A stretch of DNA of 64,000 nucleotides, from positions 1-64,000 of the forward strand of contig CAYRYZ010000005.1 in NCBI GenBank assembly GCA_964428745.1, written 5' to 3'. Within the stretch, counting starts at the first letter, position 1; every line of letters starts with the position of its first letter. The notes beneath the pieces were generated by a model that was not told the origin of the DNA, searched no databases, and worked only from the letters and a program-made list of their open reading frames with translations. Shown piece after piece: positions 1-9,623 of the stretch. Position numbers and translations under genes: made by a program. Source of the DNA: GCA-002713455 sp964428745 (lineage in GTDB: Bacteria > Fidelibacterota > Marinisomatia > Marinisomatales > TCS55).

Positions 1-1984
1 TACCATTTGTATTTGTATTTAGAAGCCAACTAAAACGTGTCGTGGATTTGACTGTAACACCAGTCGTTCTTTGAATCCCACCAGCATCGGTTTGCATATA
101 CTGATTTTCAATTCGAATATATTCCATTAATCCTCTCCATCCAGGATTAAGTCCTCCTAATCTAGTGGTATTCATCGTGACATAGCGCCATGTGCTGGGA
201 GCAAATTCATTATCATTTAATACATCTTCGTATTTTTTTGTTATGTAATTATTTGCTGTGCTGGGAGAAAATGTGGTATTAATAAACCAGTCATTGTAGC
301 GAAGCAAAACATTCTCCACTACTGGATACTTGATACCCAACATTTTAAAAGGATGCCCATCAACAACATATTGAAAAATACAGTTTCTAATAGTATTATA
401 ATAAGCAGCATGAAAAACATTCCCCCTCCAGTTCCAATATAAGCCAAGTTCATCATGTCTTAAGTCAGGCTCCCAACTATGAGAAAATTTTGAATCTTCA
501 ATAGTAATATAATCGGAGAAATCAAAATAAATAGCACCCGCATAAAAATGAATATTCTTAAAAATAAATCCGGGTGAATATGCAAAATTGAGAAGATTAG
601 ATCGGACCCGTACCCTAACATTTGTTGGCGTTGGTACATTTTTCCCAGGGTATATATAAAGTGAGTTTGTTTGAGGAACAAATGACCATTCTTCTAGCGT
701 ATCTAAATTCGCGATATCACCCGGTGTATATAAAGGCATTGTTCTCTTTGCGTATTCATAGGGAGCAGTATACTGTAAAGACCAAATTGTTCCTGGCTCA
801 GGATTATCTTGATTCCCAGTCGTTAAATCAGTTGGATTTTTAAAATTAACAGGCATAGCTGGTATCATATATCTATCATCAACCCATACGCCATAAATAC
901 TATCAATCTTGATTCCCGCTTGCATGGAGATATCATGCATATCCAGTACGGCTTTATATACACTATGTCCATTAATACTAGAAAGCTGCCATTCAGCTTT
1001 TGCTGTTACAGTTCCATCAAAAACAACATTCTTATTATCTCCTTCAAAAGTAATTCTTGATCCCCCTGCCTCATAAGAATCATTTAAATTATCCCAAAAT
1101 AGCAATTCAGAATATCTACCTTCTTTAATCAGAATCCTATCTCCTGCCTTTACATCATATAAAGCATCATTAACCGTTGGGTAAGGACAACCATAGCTAC
1201 CATCAGGAGATGGACAATTATTGGAATAATATCTTTGTAAAATTTCTGCATCCTGAATGGTTGCATGATTCTGGTTTGAAGTTCGATCGATAAGTTTCCA
1301 ATCAGCATCTGTATCCATAGGATAATAAGCAACCAAACCGTTTTCATTGCCTTCCAATGTGTCATTCATTGTAGAATGAATTTCTGCCTTAGATCTAACA
1401 ATATTCCATACGCGAACTTCATCAATCTTGCCAAGCAACCTATTCCCCAAAATAGAAATAGGCTGTTGGGTTGGGGTCGTATTCTTAGCTATATCAGTAC
1501 TATCAACTATGATTCCATCTACAAATAATCTAGAAAATGTTCCATCAAAAGAATAGGCAATATGGTGCCATGCATTATCGGTTCTTACATTCTCCACCGT
1601 ACGCCTTTTATGTTCAGAACCAGTGCCAAAACCATATCTAATTGATAAATCGCCATTTAATGTGATCATGGGTGGACTATCTACGGGGCTATCAGCTGGA
1701 TTTGAATCATCACCAATAATGGTCTTATGTGCTGGAATACTTCTACTATAAACCCACGCTTCTAAAGTAAAGTTATTACCTAATACAGGAAAGGTTTTAG
1801 GTAGTAAGATGCGATCGGTGGGATACTTTGATTCATAACCAGTAATGCCACCATGATAATCAAAACGATCAAATTTAGCATAGTTATCTGTTTGATAATT
1901 TTGAGTGGAGTTTTGATCAACAATTAAATCTTGAGCAATAATGATTGATGTAATGAATTGTGAGAATAAAATTATTTTTTTCAC
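1..1984 (-). CDS. Secreted LamG plus right-handed beta-helix protein (partial)
   Basis: This open frame starts at a GTG (1982-1984) and runs without a stop to the left edge, so about 661 N-terminal residues are visible and the C-terminus is missing. A GGAG motif lies about 9 bases before the GTG, and the start is 22 bases after the stop of the upstream gene, suggesting one operon. Residues 1-18 look like a signal peptide (MKKIILF..SIIIAQ). Residues 55-248 read as a LamG/concanavalin-A-like domain, with FTLEAWVYSR, AWHHIAYSFDG and GKIDEVRVWNIVRS. From about residue 255 the sequence (PTVNDALYDVKAGDRILIKE and later short repeats such as IRNCIFQY) is typical of parallel beta-helix, pectate-lyase-like proteins. 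I infer a surface or secreted polysaccharide-binding protein, possibly a lyase; no catalytic residues can be assigned. Confidence 0.85.
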   Translation of the reverse strand, partial: MKKIILFSQFITSIIIAQDLIVDQNSTQNYQTDNYAKFDRFDYHGGITGYESKYPTDRILLPKTFPVLGNNFTLEAWVYSRSIPAHKTIIGDDSNPADSPVDSPPMITLNGDLSIRYGFGTGSEHKRRTVENVRTDNAWHHIAYSFDGTFSRLFVDGIIVDSTDIAKNTTPTQQPISILGNRLLGKIDEVRVWNIVRSKAEIHSTMNDTLEGNENGLVAYYPMDTDADWKLIDRTSNQNHATIQDAEILQRYYSNNCPSPDGSYGCPYPTVNDALYDVKAGDRILIKEGRYSELLFWDNLNDSYEAGGSRITFEGDNKNVVFDGTVTAKAEWQLSSINGHSVYKAVLDMHDISMQAGIKIDSIYGVWVDDRYMIPAMPVNFKNPTDLTTGNQDNPEPGTIWSLQYTAPYEYAKRTMPLYTPGDIANLDTLEEWSFVPQTNSLYIYPGKNVPTPTNVRVRVRSNLLNFAYSPGFIFKNIHFYAGAIYFDFSDYITIEDSKFSHSWEPDLRHDELGLYWNWRGNVFHAAYYNTIRNCIFQYVVDGHPFKMLGIKYPVVENVLLRYNDWFINTTFSPSTANNYITKKYEDVLNDNEFAPSTWRYVTMNTTRLGGLNPGWRGLMEYIRIENQYMQTDAGGIQRTTGVTVKSTTRFSWLLNTNTNG

Positions 1985-2006
1985 TTTATCAGCACTCCAA
2001 AGTTTC

Positions 2007-4430
2007 CTACATCTGGAAAAAACGATCGATTTTAATAAATAATGAATTAGATTTTGATGGACTCCAGGCTCCATCTTGATAAGAGTAATAATTGTTGTCA
2101 TTCAAATTATAGACAGCATAAATCAAACTACCTGGTAAATATTCCCATCTAAATACAAAAGTGCCAACATGATTATCAATCTTGAAATCTTTGTCTTTAC
2201 CATAATTGTAGGGTTCCAAATCAAATGATTTCTCTCTTACTAATCGGTTATAATCTTCATAATCCATGTGAACCTTGAATGGTTGATAGTAGGCTTCAAA
2301 AGTCATTTTAGATGAGAAGGCAACATTTAGTCGGACCTCAGTATTCGTTTGTTTACGTAAAACATTAGAATATATAATGTTAGGGCCTTTTTCATCTTCA
2401 ACTATTCCAACCCACTGCATCGAGCCGGGCTTGTAATCTGTAGAAGATTCTATAGAAAAATTTATATAATCTGTGGGTTTTAATCTTACTTCCAAACCGT
2501 AACTTCTGCCGACCCCTCTTATACTTCCTCTATTAAAATTAAATTTGGGCATTAAGATCACCCTTTTACGACGATCAGTTCGGAGCCAAAAATTAATTGA
2601 CTGCCACGCTTCATCTTTAATAATGACTGCTCGTGAATCACGATAAATATCATCATCTTCAAAAGTTTCACCAGCAGCAGAAATAGACCAGCCTAATCCC
2701 CAATAATTCATGAAGTCATTGTCTTGTTCTAATTCAATCTTTTTTCTCGTAAGCAATGCTTCTCCTCTGTCATCTTTTCCGCGTCCTCCTGTATCAAGTT
2801 TTAATTCGAGTTTCTGACTTAAAAAAGTTCCTTTTGGATAATCACGCCGGATTACTCCTCTTATTCCAGAGTACCAATTATTATTTTTTTCTTGATAACC
2901 CATATCACTTACATCAAAATATCTATTTTTGTAGCCACTCCACCAACTCATCTCCCACCAAACTGGATCTCGATAACTTAAATGAAAACGTCCTGCATAA
3001 CCAGATTGATCAGATGTCATCGAATTTGCTACCTGCCCGGTGAATGACAGTTTATTTTCCATCAACTTTAAACTCCAGTCAGCATTTAATACTGTTGCCT
3101 TTGTTGATTCATCTTTTCGATGGAGATCTGTAGCGAGAATCCCAATTGTTGAAAGCTCATTGATGACTGGCTTTTCAATTCGTCCAACAAAATAATTTGT
3201 GTATGGCTCAATAAGAAATTTATTTCTTTCAATTTTTCCGCTAACATCTTCTTCAATTGTCCCATATTCTTGATCAGTGATTGCATTAATAATCCCATAA
3301 CGTAAACCTGAAGATGTCTCTCCTAATATTTTAGCTGCACCAATTATTGTTGTCTCATTGGGCCTATCTATAATTGAGCCTGAATCAGGTTTATAATGCC
3401 CGGGCCTTCTACCTATTCGCCTTGAATTAAAAAGATTGAGTCTGCTTTTAAAAAAATTTGCTCCTTGAACAAAAAAGGGTCTTCTTTCATTTAGTCGAGT
3501 TTCGAAGGCTGATAAGTTGAGAACTGAAGGGTCAGCTTGAACTTGACCAAAATCCGGGTTGAAAGTCATGTTTAGGGTTGTGTTTGAATTCAAATTATAT
3601 CGTGTATCTAAACCAATATTTTCAATATTTTCATTTTCATTTGTCTTAGTACGACCTGCTAAAAAATATGGTACTACCTCAATATTTTTAGGTTGAGGAA
3701 TATTCTCAATACCTTTTAAAATTCCAAAGTGAGGGACAATCCCTCGAACACCTTTGGCTCTACCCGGCCAGTTGACTTCTTCTTGCTTCTCAAAATGTCC
3801 TCTTTGGAATGTTACGCCCCACTCCTGTACTCTTTCCTTGTCATATTGGAATACATTAAATGGGACTCTTATCTCTACAGACCAACCCTGATCATGAAAA
3901 TATACTTCACTATCCCAAACTGCATTCCATGTTCCATCAAATCCACCATAACCATCACCAGAAATAGCGACATCCACTTGAACTTCAGCCGCGTTGACAG
4001 CAAACCAATATCCAGTTTTATCATCATTCCTCGAATCAATACCAAAGCCTACCCAATCAGAATTAGATTCAAAGCCAGCCATCCAGTCATCGCGACGAGA
4101 CCGTCGAGCCATTATTTTATCAGGATTTGGGTCAATATTGTTATAAGCTAAATATAAATATTTATCATCATACAATACTCGTACCTCAGTCTCAATAGTG
4201 GGAGGTTCTAAATTGTATGGTTCATTTTGAAGAAATTCATCAACTAAAAGAGCCTTCGACCAAATTTCCTCATTAATCTCGCCATCTATAACAGGTGGCT
4301 TTTCTGTGCGAACAGCAGTAGCTACTTTAAATTTTAATTTGGTATAATCTTTAACAACACCACGTGAATTGGTATCATCTGCAAAGATACTGGTAACAAA
4401 TAAAAAGGTAAAAATGTATTTCCGCATCAA
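2007..4430 (-). CDS. DUF5916 outer-membrane protein with N-terminal CBM9-like domain
   Basis: 807 residues. A signal peptide (residues 1-17, MMRKYIFTFLFVTSIFA) is followed by a carbohydrate-binding family 9-like (DOMON fold) domain at about 40-230, opened by the typical PPVIDGEINEEIWSKA stretch. The remainder, about 245-807, matches the DUF5916 pattern: NPDFGQVQADPSVLNLSAFET, then ERRPFFVQGANFF, then alternating aromatic and charged strands that look like an outer-membrane beta-barrel. The final residues, IKIDRFFQM, fit a barrel ending. Members are common in Bacteroidetes and related phyla and their function is unproven; binding or passage of glycans at the cell surface is inference, supported by the LamG/beta-helix gene just downstream. 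Confidence 0.88.
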   Translation of the reverse strand: MMRKYIFTFLFVTSIFADDTNSRGVVKDYTKLKFKVATAVRTEKPPVIDGEINEEIWSKALLVDEFLQNEPYNLEPPTIETEVRVLYDDKYLYLAYNNIDPNPDKIMARRSRRDDWMAGFESNSDWVGFGIDSRNDDKTGYWFAVNAAEVQVDVAISGDGYGGFDGTWNAVWDSEVYFHDQGWSVEIRVPFNVFQYDKERVQEWGVTFQRGHFEKQEEVNWPGRAKGVRGIVPHFGILKGIENIPQPKNIEVVPYFLAGRTKTNENENIENIGLDTRYNLNSNTTLNMTFNPDFGQVQADPSVLNLSAFETRLNERRPFFVQGANFFKSRLNLFNSRRIGRRPGHYKPDSGSIIDRPNETTIIGAAKILGETSSGLRYGIINAITDQEYGTIEEDVSGKIERNKFLIEPYTNYFVGRIEKPVINELSTIGILATDLHRKDESTKATVLNADWSLKLMENKLSFTGQVANSMTSDQSGYAGRFHLSYRDPVWWEMSWWSGYKNRYFDVSDMGYQEKNNNWYSGIRGVIRRDYPKGTFLSQKLELKLDTGGRGKDDRGEALLTRKKIELEQDNDFMNYWGLGWSISAAGETFEDDDIYRDSRAVIIKDEAWQSINFWLRTDRRKRVILMPKFNFNRGSIRGVGRSYGLEVRLKPTDYINFSIESSTDYKPGSMQWVGIVEDEKGPNIIYSNVLRKQTNTEVRLNVAFSSKMTFEAYYQPFKVHMDYEDYNRLVREKSFDLEPYNYGKDKDFKIDNHVGTFVFRWEYLPGSLIYAVYNLNDNNYYSYQDGAWSPSKSNSLFIKIDRFFQM

Positions 4431-4523
4431 TTATTAGTTCATCTTTTATTTAAAAAATTAATGAAAAATGTAGGGCAGATATTAAGCCTCAATCTTATTA
4501 ATTAGACTATTAAATAAAACCAT

Positions 4524-6374
4524 TTAATTATTAACCAAGTTTTCTGACACTAAATCAGCTACATCTTTCACTTGGATTTCTGACCGACCCTCTGGCGTTA
4601 AAGGCTTTAACCCCTGATTCATCATCCCATAACAAAAATTACAACCAGTCACTACTGTATCTGCTTCTGAATTAACCACTTGTTCAGCGCGAACAAGGTG
4701 GGTTCTTCCTGTCGTCTCTTTTTTCCACCATAATCCGCCGCCTGCACCACAACATAGTGTGTTACGGCCCGATTCTTCCAGTTCAAAGAATTCATCAGTG
4801 GTCGCATTAATGGCTGTCCTAGGTGCATCAACTTCATCAAGCATTCTGGATAAATTGCAAGGATCGTGATAAGTCACTTTTCCATTCGATCCTTTTTTTA
4901 CTTCAATACGACCTTCTTCAATCAGCTGTGCAATAACTTGTGTATGATGAGAAACATCATAGTTCACTTCTGAGTACTTTGCATATTCTTTTTCCAAATT
5001 CAATGCACAATGTGGACAAAGAGTTACTACCTTACTAGCATGTGCTAATTGTTCCATATTATGTTCACGCAACATATTATATGTTAGTTTATCTCCCAAA
5101 CGATTAGCAGGATCCCCTGAGCAATGTTCGTTCTCAAGTACACCATAAGTAATACCGGCAACATCTAAAATATTTGCAAAGTTTTCAACTGATTTGGTGA
5201 AATTGGGGTCAAGCTCGTATCGCGCAAAACAGCCCAACCATAAAACATATTCTTTGTCAGGTGAAAAAGTAGGTAACCTATCAGCAAGTGGGCTATCAGT
5301 ACGTCCTTCTGTATTACCTGACTCCTGAAGATTCATAAACAATTTTTGATATTCCTGAGGCACTTTTCCTTCTACTAATACTTCTAAACGCCGAATTTCA
5401 TCGGATTTTTCTACCTGATTTCCAACAGGACATACTTCTGTACAAGCTTGACAGGTGGTGCACTCCCATCCTGCTTCAACGTTAATTTCCGATAGCACAT
5501 CTACATTTCCTTTATCTAAAAGAGGTTGACGTAAGTCTAATATAAAATGATTCTTGGGATCCAAAAGGCCTCCACCTCTATTTGCAGGACAAACATCAAT
5601 ACATCTTCCACACTCAACACATGAAAAAACATCCAAAGCTTGATTTTTTGTCATCTCGGTTAAATCAGCTAGCATTGCATCTAGTTCATCTTCTGATCCT
5701 TCTAGATCAATGTTGACTGGTGTATGGTCTGGAAGGTCAAATGGTTTGAAGAAAATATTAATCGGAGCCAAAACCAAGTGTAAATGCTTAGAACGTGGAA
5801 TAAGAAATAAAAAGGCTAATATAATTAGAGAATGTATCCACCAATTAATTCGCCAAACGATAGGACTCAAATCTGTCTCTCCCAAAAGATATGTAATCAT
5901 GAGTATGGATATGAATAGAGCAACAAAACCTGAAGTGGGAGAAATTTTTCCAAGGGCTTTAGGCCTTGAGATAAAACGTCTATATGTTAACGATCCAATC
6001 CCAATTAGAACAAAAATGGAAAATGGGATTACTATATAACTGTATAATTTGTGCGTTTTAGGATTCATTAGCTCATATCCAAAACCAAGAGCAAAATGGT
6101 CTAATGTAACTAAGCCAAAAACAACAAAACCCCAAAAAACCAAGGCGTGCATAAATCCTGGCCAAAATCGACCTCTGATTACTTTTTCATGAAGAAAAAC
6201 TTCTTTAAATACTCGCCATAGCCTAGCTCCAAAGCGATCTAAGGGAAATGATTGTTTTCCTTTGAACACAATTCGAAGGCGACGCCATACTTCATAAATA
6301 AAAGATGCAAAGGTAGTGAGAATACCAAGGCTCAGTATTGTTTTTTCAATAACTGTGAATTCTAATTGCGCCAT
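4524..6374 (-). CDS. Membrane-bound FeS oxidoreductase, probable ETF:quinone oxidoreductase (heterodisulfide reductase-like)
   Basis: 616 residues. The N-terminal third has about five membrane segments (near 11-29, 74-91, 112-130, 148-165, 178-193) with several histidines that could hold heme, as in NarI/HdrE-like subunits. Two 4Fe-4S motifs follow, CVECGRCIDVCP at 252-263 and CTTCQACTEVCP at 305-316. Two cysteine-rich CCG-type regions come next, with LCPHCALN, LCCGAGGG and GCNFCYGM. Fusions of this kind next to etfBA are known as ETF:(methyl)menaquinone oxidoreductases in bacteria lacking the classical ETF dehydrogenase. Here the gene follows etfA by 10 bases on the same strand. I infer that it accepts electrons from reduced ETF and passes them to the quinone pool. 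A generic heterodisulfide-reductase role cannot be excluded. Confidence 0.88.
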   Translation of the reverse strand: MAQLEFTVIEKTILSLGILTTFASFIYEVWRRLRIVFKGKQSFPLDRFGARLWRVFKEVFLHEKVIRGRFWPGFMHALVFWGFVVFGLVTLDHFALGFGYELMNPKTHKLYSYIVIPFSIFVLIGIGSLTYRRFISRPKALGKISPTSGFVALFISILMITYLLGETDLSPIVWRINWWIHSLIILAFLFLIPRSKHLHLVLAPINIFFKPFDLPDHTPVNIDLEGSEDELDAMLADLTEMTKNQALDVFSCVECGRCIDVCPANRGGGLLDPKNHFILDLRQPLLDKGNVDVLSEINVEAGWECTTCQACTEVCPVGNQVEKSDEIRRLEVLVEGKVPQEYQKLFMNLQESGNTEGRTDSPLADRLPTFSPDKEYVLWLGCFARYELDPNFTKSVENFANILDVAGITYGVLENEHCSGDPANRLGDKLTYNMLREHNMEQLAHASKVVTLCPHCALNLEKEYAKYSEVNYDVSHHTQVIAQLIEEGRIEVKKGSNGKVTYHDPCNLSRMLDEVDAPRTAINATTDEFFELEESGRNTLCCGAGGGLWWKKETTGRTHLVRAEQVVNSEADTVVTGCNFCYGMMNQGLKPLTPEGRSEIQVKDVADLVSENLVNN

Positions 6375-6384
6375 TTCTATGAAT

Positions 6385-7350
6385 TTATTCTAGTGCTTTA
6401 GAGAGTTTTGGCACTATTTCCAAAAGATCACCTACCACTCCATAATCAGCAATCTCAAAAATAGGCGCTTCAGGATCTTTATTAATCGCGACTATATTTT
6501 TTGACCCTTTCATACCGACTACATGCTGAATGGCGCCAGATATACCTAAAGCCAAATACATCTTTGGAGAGACTGATTGACCAGAACTACCAATTTGATG
6601 TGTGGCGGAAAGCCAACCTGCGTCTACAACAGGCCTAGATGAAGCTAATTCTCCACCAATCGCTTTCGCTAAATCTTTCGCCATGGGAACATTTTCTTCT
6701 TTACCAATACCGCGACCAACGGAAACGATTATTTCAGCTGACGTAAGGTCCACGCCTCCAGATTCTTCTTGAAAAGGATCTTCTGATTGAGTTTTAATCA
6801 TGGATGATTCTAAACTAATGGTGACGTCCCGGACAGAAGCTGAACCTTCTGCGGCATTATCTGAAGAATATGCTGCAGATTGAAAACTAATTAATAATGG
6901 GCCCTCATCCATTGCAATCATATCGGAATATAATTTGGCATTAAACATTTGCTTTGTAAAAACAGTCTCTTCCCCATCACTATTCATTAACACATTATCT
7001 ACAAGGAAGGGCTTCATCAATTTTGCGCTAATCTTGGGTACATAATCACGTACTTGATAGGTATGTCCAAAAAACACATATTTTGGGCTCTCTTGTTCCA
7101 CAACCTGCCTTACAGCTTCAGCATATCCATCACAAGAATAACTTGATAGAAGATCATGTTTTAAGCTTAAAACTTCACCTATATCATAATTAGAGGCTTG
7201 GGTGGCTAACTCATCTGCATTAGAACCCATGACCAATGCAGCAATGGAAAGTCCACGATCTTGTGCCATCGTTTGAGCTGCGGTTATGGACTCTAATCCC
7301 ATACGGTGAACTTTACCATTATTATCTTCGATGACAATTAATATATCCAT
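6385..7350 (-). CDS. etfA: Electron transfer flavoprotein, alpha subunit
   Basis: 321 residues, the normal length for EtfA. The C-terminal FAD-binding domain (about 205-315) is intact: VSVGRGIGKEENV, then GGELASSRPVVDAGWL, then IGSSGQSVSPKMYLALGISG with the conserved GAIQH stretch and AINKDPEAPIFEIADYG. EtfA and EtfB form a soluble dimer that collects electrons from acyl-CoA dehydrogenases. The start codon abuts the etfB stop with no gap, so the two are translationally coupled. The likely partners in this window are the acyl-CoA dehydrogenases at 13592-14743 and 31768-32940, and the downstream membrane FeS protein as electron acceptor. Confidence 0.97.
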   Translation of the reverse strand: MDILIVIEDNNGKVHRMGLESITAAQTMAQDRGLSIAALVMGSNADELATQASNYDIGEVLSLKHDLLSSYSCDGYAEAVRQVVEQESPKYVFFGHTYQVRDYVPKISAKLMKPFLVDNVLMNSDGEETVFTKQMFNAKLYSDMIAMDEGPLLISFQSAAYSSDNAAEGSASVRDVTISLESSMIKTQSEDPFQEESGGVDLTSAEIIVSVGRGIGKEENVPMAKDLAKAIGGELASSRPVVDAGWLSATHQIGSSGQSVSPKMYLALGISGAIQHVVGMKGSKNIVAINKDPEAPIFEIADYGVVGDLLEIVPKLSKALE

Positions 7351-8112
7351 CTAGATCACTTTGATTTCGTTTCGAAAAGCTTCCACTAATTTATCCACAA
7401 TCTGATCAACGGAACCTTCAATCATGACTGTTTGCTTATCACTTTGAGGAACATAAACTTTTTTTGCAGATTGTTTTACATCACAAACTTTAGCTGTAAC
7501 AACATTAATATCTTTTTTCTTTGCTCCCATAATTCCCTTTAGAGAAGGATAACGGGGAGTATTTAGTCCTGATTGTATTGTAATGCTTGCAGGTAATGAC
7601 ATTGACACCCATTGAAAGAAACCCGCTTCTAATTCCCTTTTTACTTTTATTTTCTCTTCAGATAATTCGGTGGCCATTGCTAATGATGCGGTCGACATGC
7701 CAAGCATTTCGCCAATAATTATTCCAGTTTGGCCCATTCCTAGATCATCGGATTGAAGACCGGAAAAAATAAGATCAAAATTTTCATCTCTGATCGCATC
7801 AGCAAATAGGGATGCCAGGCTCAATGGGTCGACTACTCTATCTGAATCTATTTGAATATGGATGGCACGATCAGCTCCTTTAGCTAATCCTTCTCTAATG
7901 ACTTTTTGTACACGATCTGGGCCTAAACTAATCACGACTACTTCCCCATCACCATTTTCTTCTTTGATCTGCAATGCCTCTTCCAATGCATAGTTATCGC
8001 ACTCATTCATAACATACGAAATTCCATTTTCATCTAGCCATGATTGATCACTATTTAAAGGAAGTTGAGATTCTGATCCAGGAACTTGTTTAACTAATAC
8101 TGCAATTTTCAT
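7351..8112 (-). CDS. etfB: Electron transfer flavoprotein, beta subunit
   Basis: 253 residues. It begins MKIAVLVKQVPGSES, the standard EtfB opening, and carries the AMP/nucleotide-binding region with DLIFSGLQSDDLGMGQTG and the partner-recognition region near LAMATELSEEKIKVKRELE. The recognition-loop segment QSGLNTPRYPSLKGIMGAKK is well conserved. It is the first gene of the etfB-etfA-FeS oxidoreductase unit. The 230-base divergent gap to the plus-strand lipoprotein gene should hold its promoter. Sequence conservation is that of the beta-oxidation-linked ETF group; a bifurcating ETF is less likely because the gene sits with a membrane quinone reductase, but this is context only. Confidence 0.96.
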   Translation of the reverse strand: MKIAVLVKQVPGSESQLPLNSDQSWLDENGISYVMNECDNYALEEALQIKEENGDGEVVVISLGPDRVQKVIREGLAKGADRAIHIQIDSDRVVDPLSLASLFADAIRDENFDLIFSGLQSDDLGMGQTGIIIGEMLGMSTASLAMATELSEEKIKVKRELEAGFFQWVSMSLPASITIQSGLNTPRYPSLKGIMGAKKKDINVVTAKVCDVKQSAKKVYVPQSDKQTVMIEGSVDQIVDKLVEAFRNEIKVI

Positions 8113-8342
8113 TGAAAATAATTAATGCAGGGGAATCCTTTTTTTGTTTTATTTAATACAAATAAGCTAAAAAAATTTATAAATATTCACTGTCAATTCA
8201 AATCAAATGCCATTCAACAAAAATAATAATTAATTATTTGTAATTTCATAGCATCGATGTATTTTATGTCGCCTCTAGAAAAATTTATTACTGTAAATTC
8301 TAGTAAAAAACGAACGATAACACTTAAACCGAGGAGTTTATA
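8113..8342. promoter_or_regulatory. Divergent intergenic region between etfB and the dockerin-loop lipoprotein gene
   Basis: An AT-rich 230-base gap between oppositely oriented genes that must carry promoters for both. On the plus strand a good ribosome-binding site (GAGGAG, about 8329-8338) precedes the ATG at 8343. An imperfect hairpin, CTAGA at 8275-8279 paired with TCTAG at 8299-8303 and an inner ATTTA/TAAAT, lies just upstream. No convincing -35/-10 pair could be assigned by eye. Confidence 0.4.
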
Positions 8343-9557
8343 ATGAAATCGAATTTAACTAAAATCTTATCTTTATTTATGGGAAGCTTACTATTGTTTT
8401 CCGCTTGTGAAGATGAGGATGATTCTCCAAATTTGGGGGATGCTGTTGGAACATGGGAATTAGTAGGATTAACTGGTACGTATGAGCGTAAGATAATCAC
8501 TAAAGATGGCGTTACTAGTTCTGCTGATGCATATCCACTAGTAGCGAATTGGGTAGATGCTGCAACCTTTGCAGGCGCTGCTGGCGTTGATGCTGCCTTT
8601 GTTAAAGCTGCAACATCCCAAACATTAGCAACATTTAAAGCAGGCGATAATGCGCCTGGTTTCCCAAGAAATGCAGCATTTGATAAAGCTGCTTTAGCGC
8701 TTACAGGCATTCAAATGACGGTAGATCTTCTTGATAGTAAATCAGCAGATACTCCTGGTACTTACACTGTTAAAGGAACCTATCCTTCTTTGCGTTTGAA
8801 TCCAGATAATTGTAGTACTTACTTAATGCTCCCACCACCTCAGATCAATGATACCGGTGACTGGACCGCAAATTATGATACAGGTGTATTTACACTTTCA
8901 CCTGTAGTTGATATTGATCAGGTTTTACCACCATTTCCTGATGGAAAATTTAAAGTTAATAGAGAAGTTGAACCTGCAACATTTAACCTTGATTTTTTAG
9001 ATCGTGATGGTCATGATGGATTATATTCTCAAGTACAAAATTCTTGGGATGAAGCTAATGATAGAGTTGTAAGTGGACTTAACGGACTTCCAGTTAATGC
9101 AGGAGGCGGATGGGACCCCACTGCGGACTCAGATCCTTCTTCCGAGGCTTATATAATGCAAGCGGCACTAGCACCTTGGGGTGGTTATCTAACTTGGTAT
9201 GCCTTAAATGCACTTGGTGAAACCGCAGCTAAAGCTCAAGATGTTAAGAATCCTTTGACAGATTTAAATGCTGATGGAGCCATAAACGCAGTAGATATGC
9301 TAATATATATGCATTCAGATAATCTTGCTGGTGGTGGTGGAAAAACTGCTTTTGGAATGCCTTATGCACTTCTTGTTAATAGTACAGATCCAACTGCACC
9401 TGCTTTTACTAACGATTCTGGAAGTGATTGGGCAGCTGCTGGGTTAGCAACTGGTGCTGGCGGCAAATTAAAATATAGAATTGATATGGGTGTATGTATG
9501 CCTGTTAATGAAACTATTGAATTCAAATCATTTTGGAATGAAAAACTAGTACAGTAA
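8343..9557 (+). CDS. Lipoprotein with dockerin-like calcium loop, unknown function
   Basis: 404 residues. The N-terminus is a lipoprotein signal with lipobox FSAC (Cys22), followed by an acidic linker EDEDD, so the mature protein is lipid-anchored, probably at the outer membrane. The stretch NLGDAVGTWELVGLTG resembles the opening of lipocalin-like secreted domains of FCB bacteria. Around residues 305-318 there is a calcium-loop motif, DLNADGAINAVD, of the type-I dockerin/EF-hand kind. The middle is alanine-rich (AATFAGAAGVDAAF). It has a good Shine-Dalgarno site and is followed after 27 bases by a strong terminator and then by a TonB-dependent receptor gene. A substrate-capturing partner of that receptor is plausible but only from position; no enzymatic motif was found. 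Confidence 0.85.
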   Translation: MKSNLTKILSLFMGSLLLFSACEDEDDSPNLGDAVGTWELVGLTGTYERKIITKDGVTSSADAYPLVANWVDAATFAGAAGVDAAFVKAATSQTLATFKAGDNAPGFPRNAAFDKAALALTGIQMTVDLLDSKSADTPGTYTVKGTYPSLRLNPDNCSTYLMLPPPQINDTGDWTANYDTGVFTLSPVVDIDQVLPPFPDGKFKVNREVEPATFNLDFLDRDGHDGLYSQVQNSWDEANDRVVSGLNGLPVNAGGGWDPTADSDPSSEAYIMQAALAPWGGYLTWYALNALGETAAKAQDVKNPLTDLNADGAINAVDMLIYMHSDNLAGGGGKTAFGMPYALLVNSTDPTAPAFTNDSGSDWAAAGLATGAGGKLKYRIDMGVCMPVNETIEFKSFWNEKLVQ

Positions 9558-9584
9558 TACGCTTTATAAGTGTATCGTTCAATG

Positions 9585-9617
9585 AAATAGGGACAGTTAA
9601 CAGCTGTCCCTATTTTT
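9585..9617 (+). terminator. Rho-independent terminator between the lipoprotein and TonB receptor genes
   Basis: A perfect inverted repeat, AATAGGGACAG (9586-9596) with CTGTCCCTATT (9604-9614), separated by seven bases and extendable by an A-T pair, is followed by a T-rich tract. The hairpin ends only about eight bases before the TTG used as start of the next gene, so it also occupies the place where a ribosome-binding site would be expected. Confidence 0.85.
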
Positions 9618-9623
9618 ATTATT

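Noticed and set aside
622..1365. Short frames in the first 2 kb as separate genes
   Set aside because: They lie within or opposite the single long partial LamG/beta-helix frame that runs from 1984 to the window edge.
3729..4151. 140-codon plus-strand frame inside the DUF5916 gene
   Set aside because: It is antisense to a well-supported coding frame, has no ribosome site and no recognisable domain.
8324..8710. 128-codon minus-strand alanine-rich frame over the lipoprotein gene
   Set aside because: Antisense shadow of the alanine-rich coding region; no family features.
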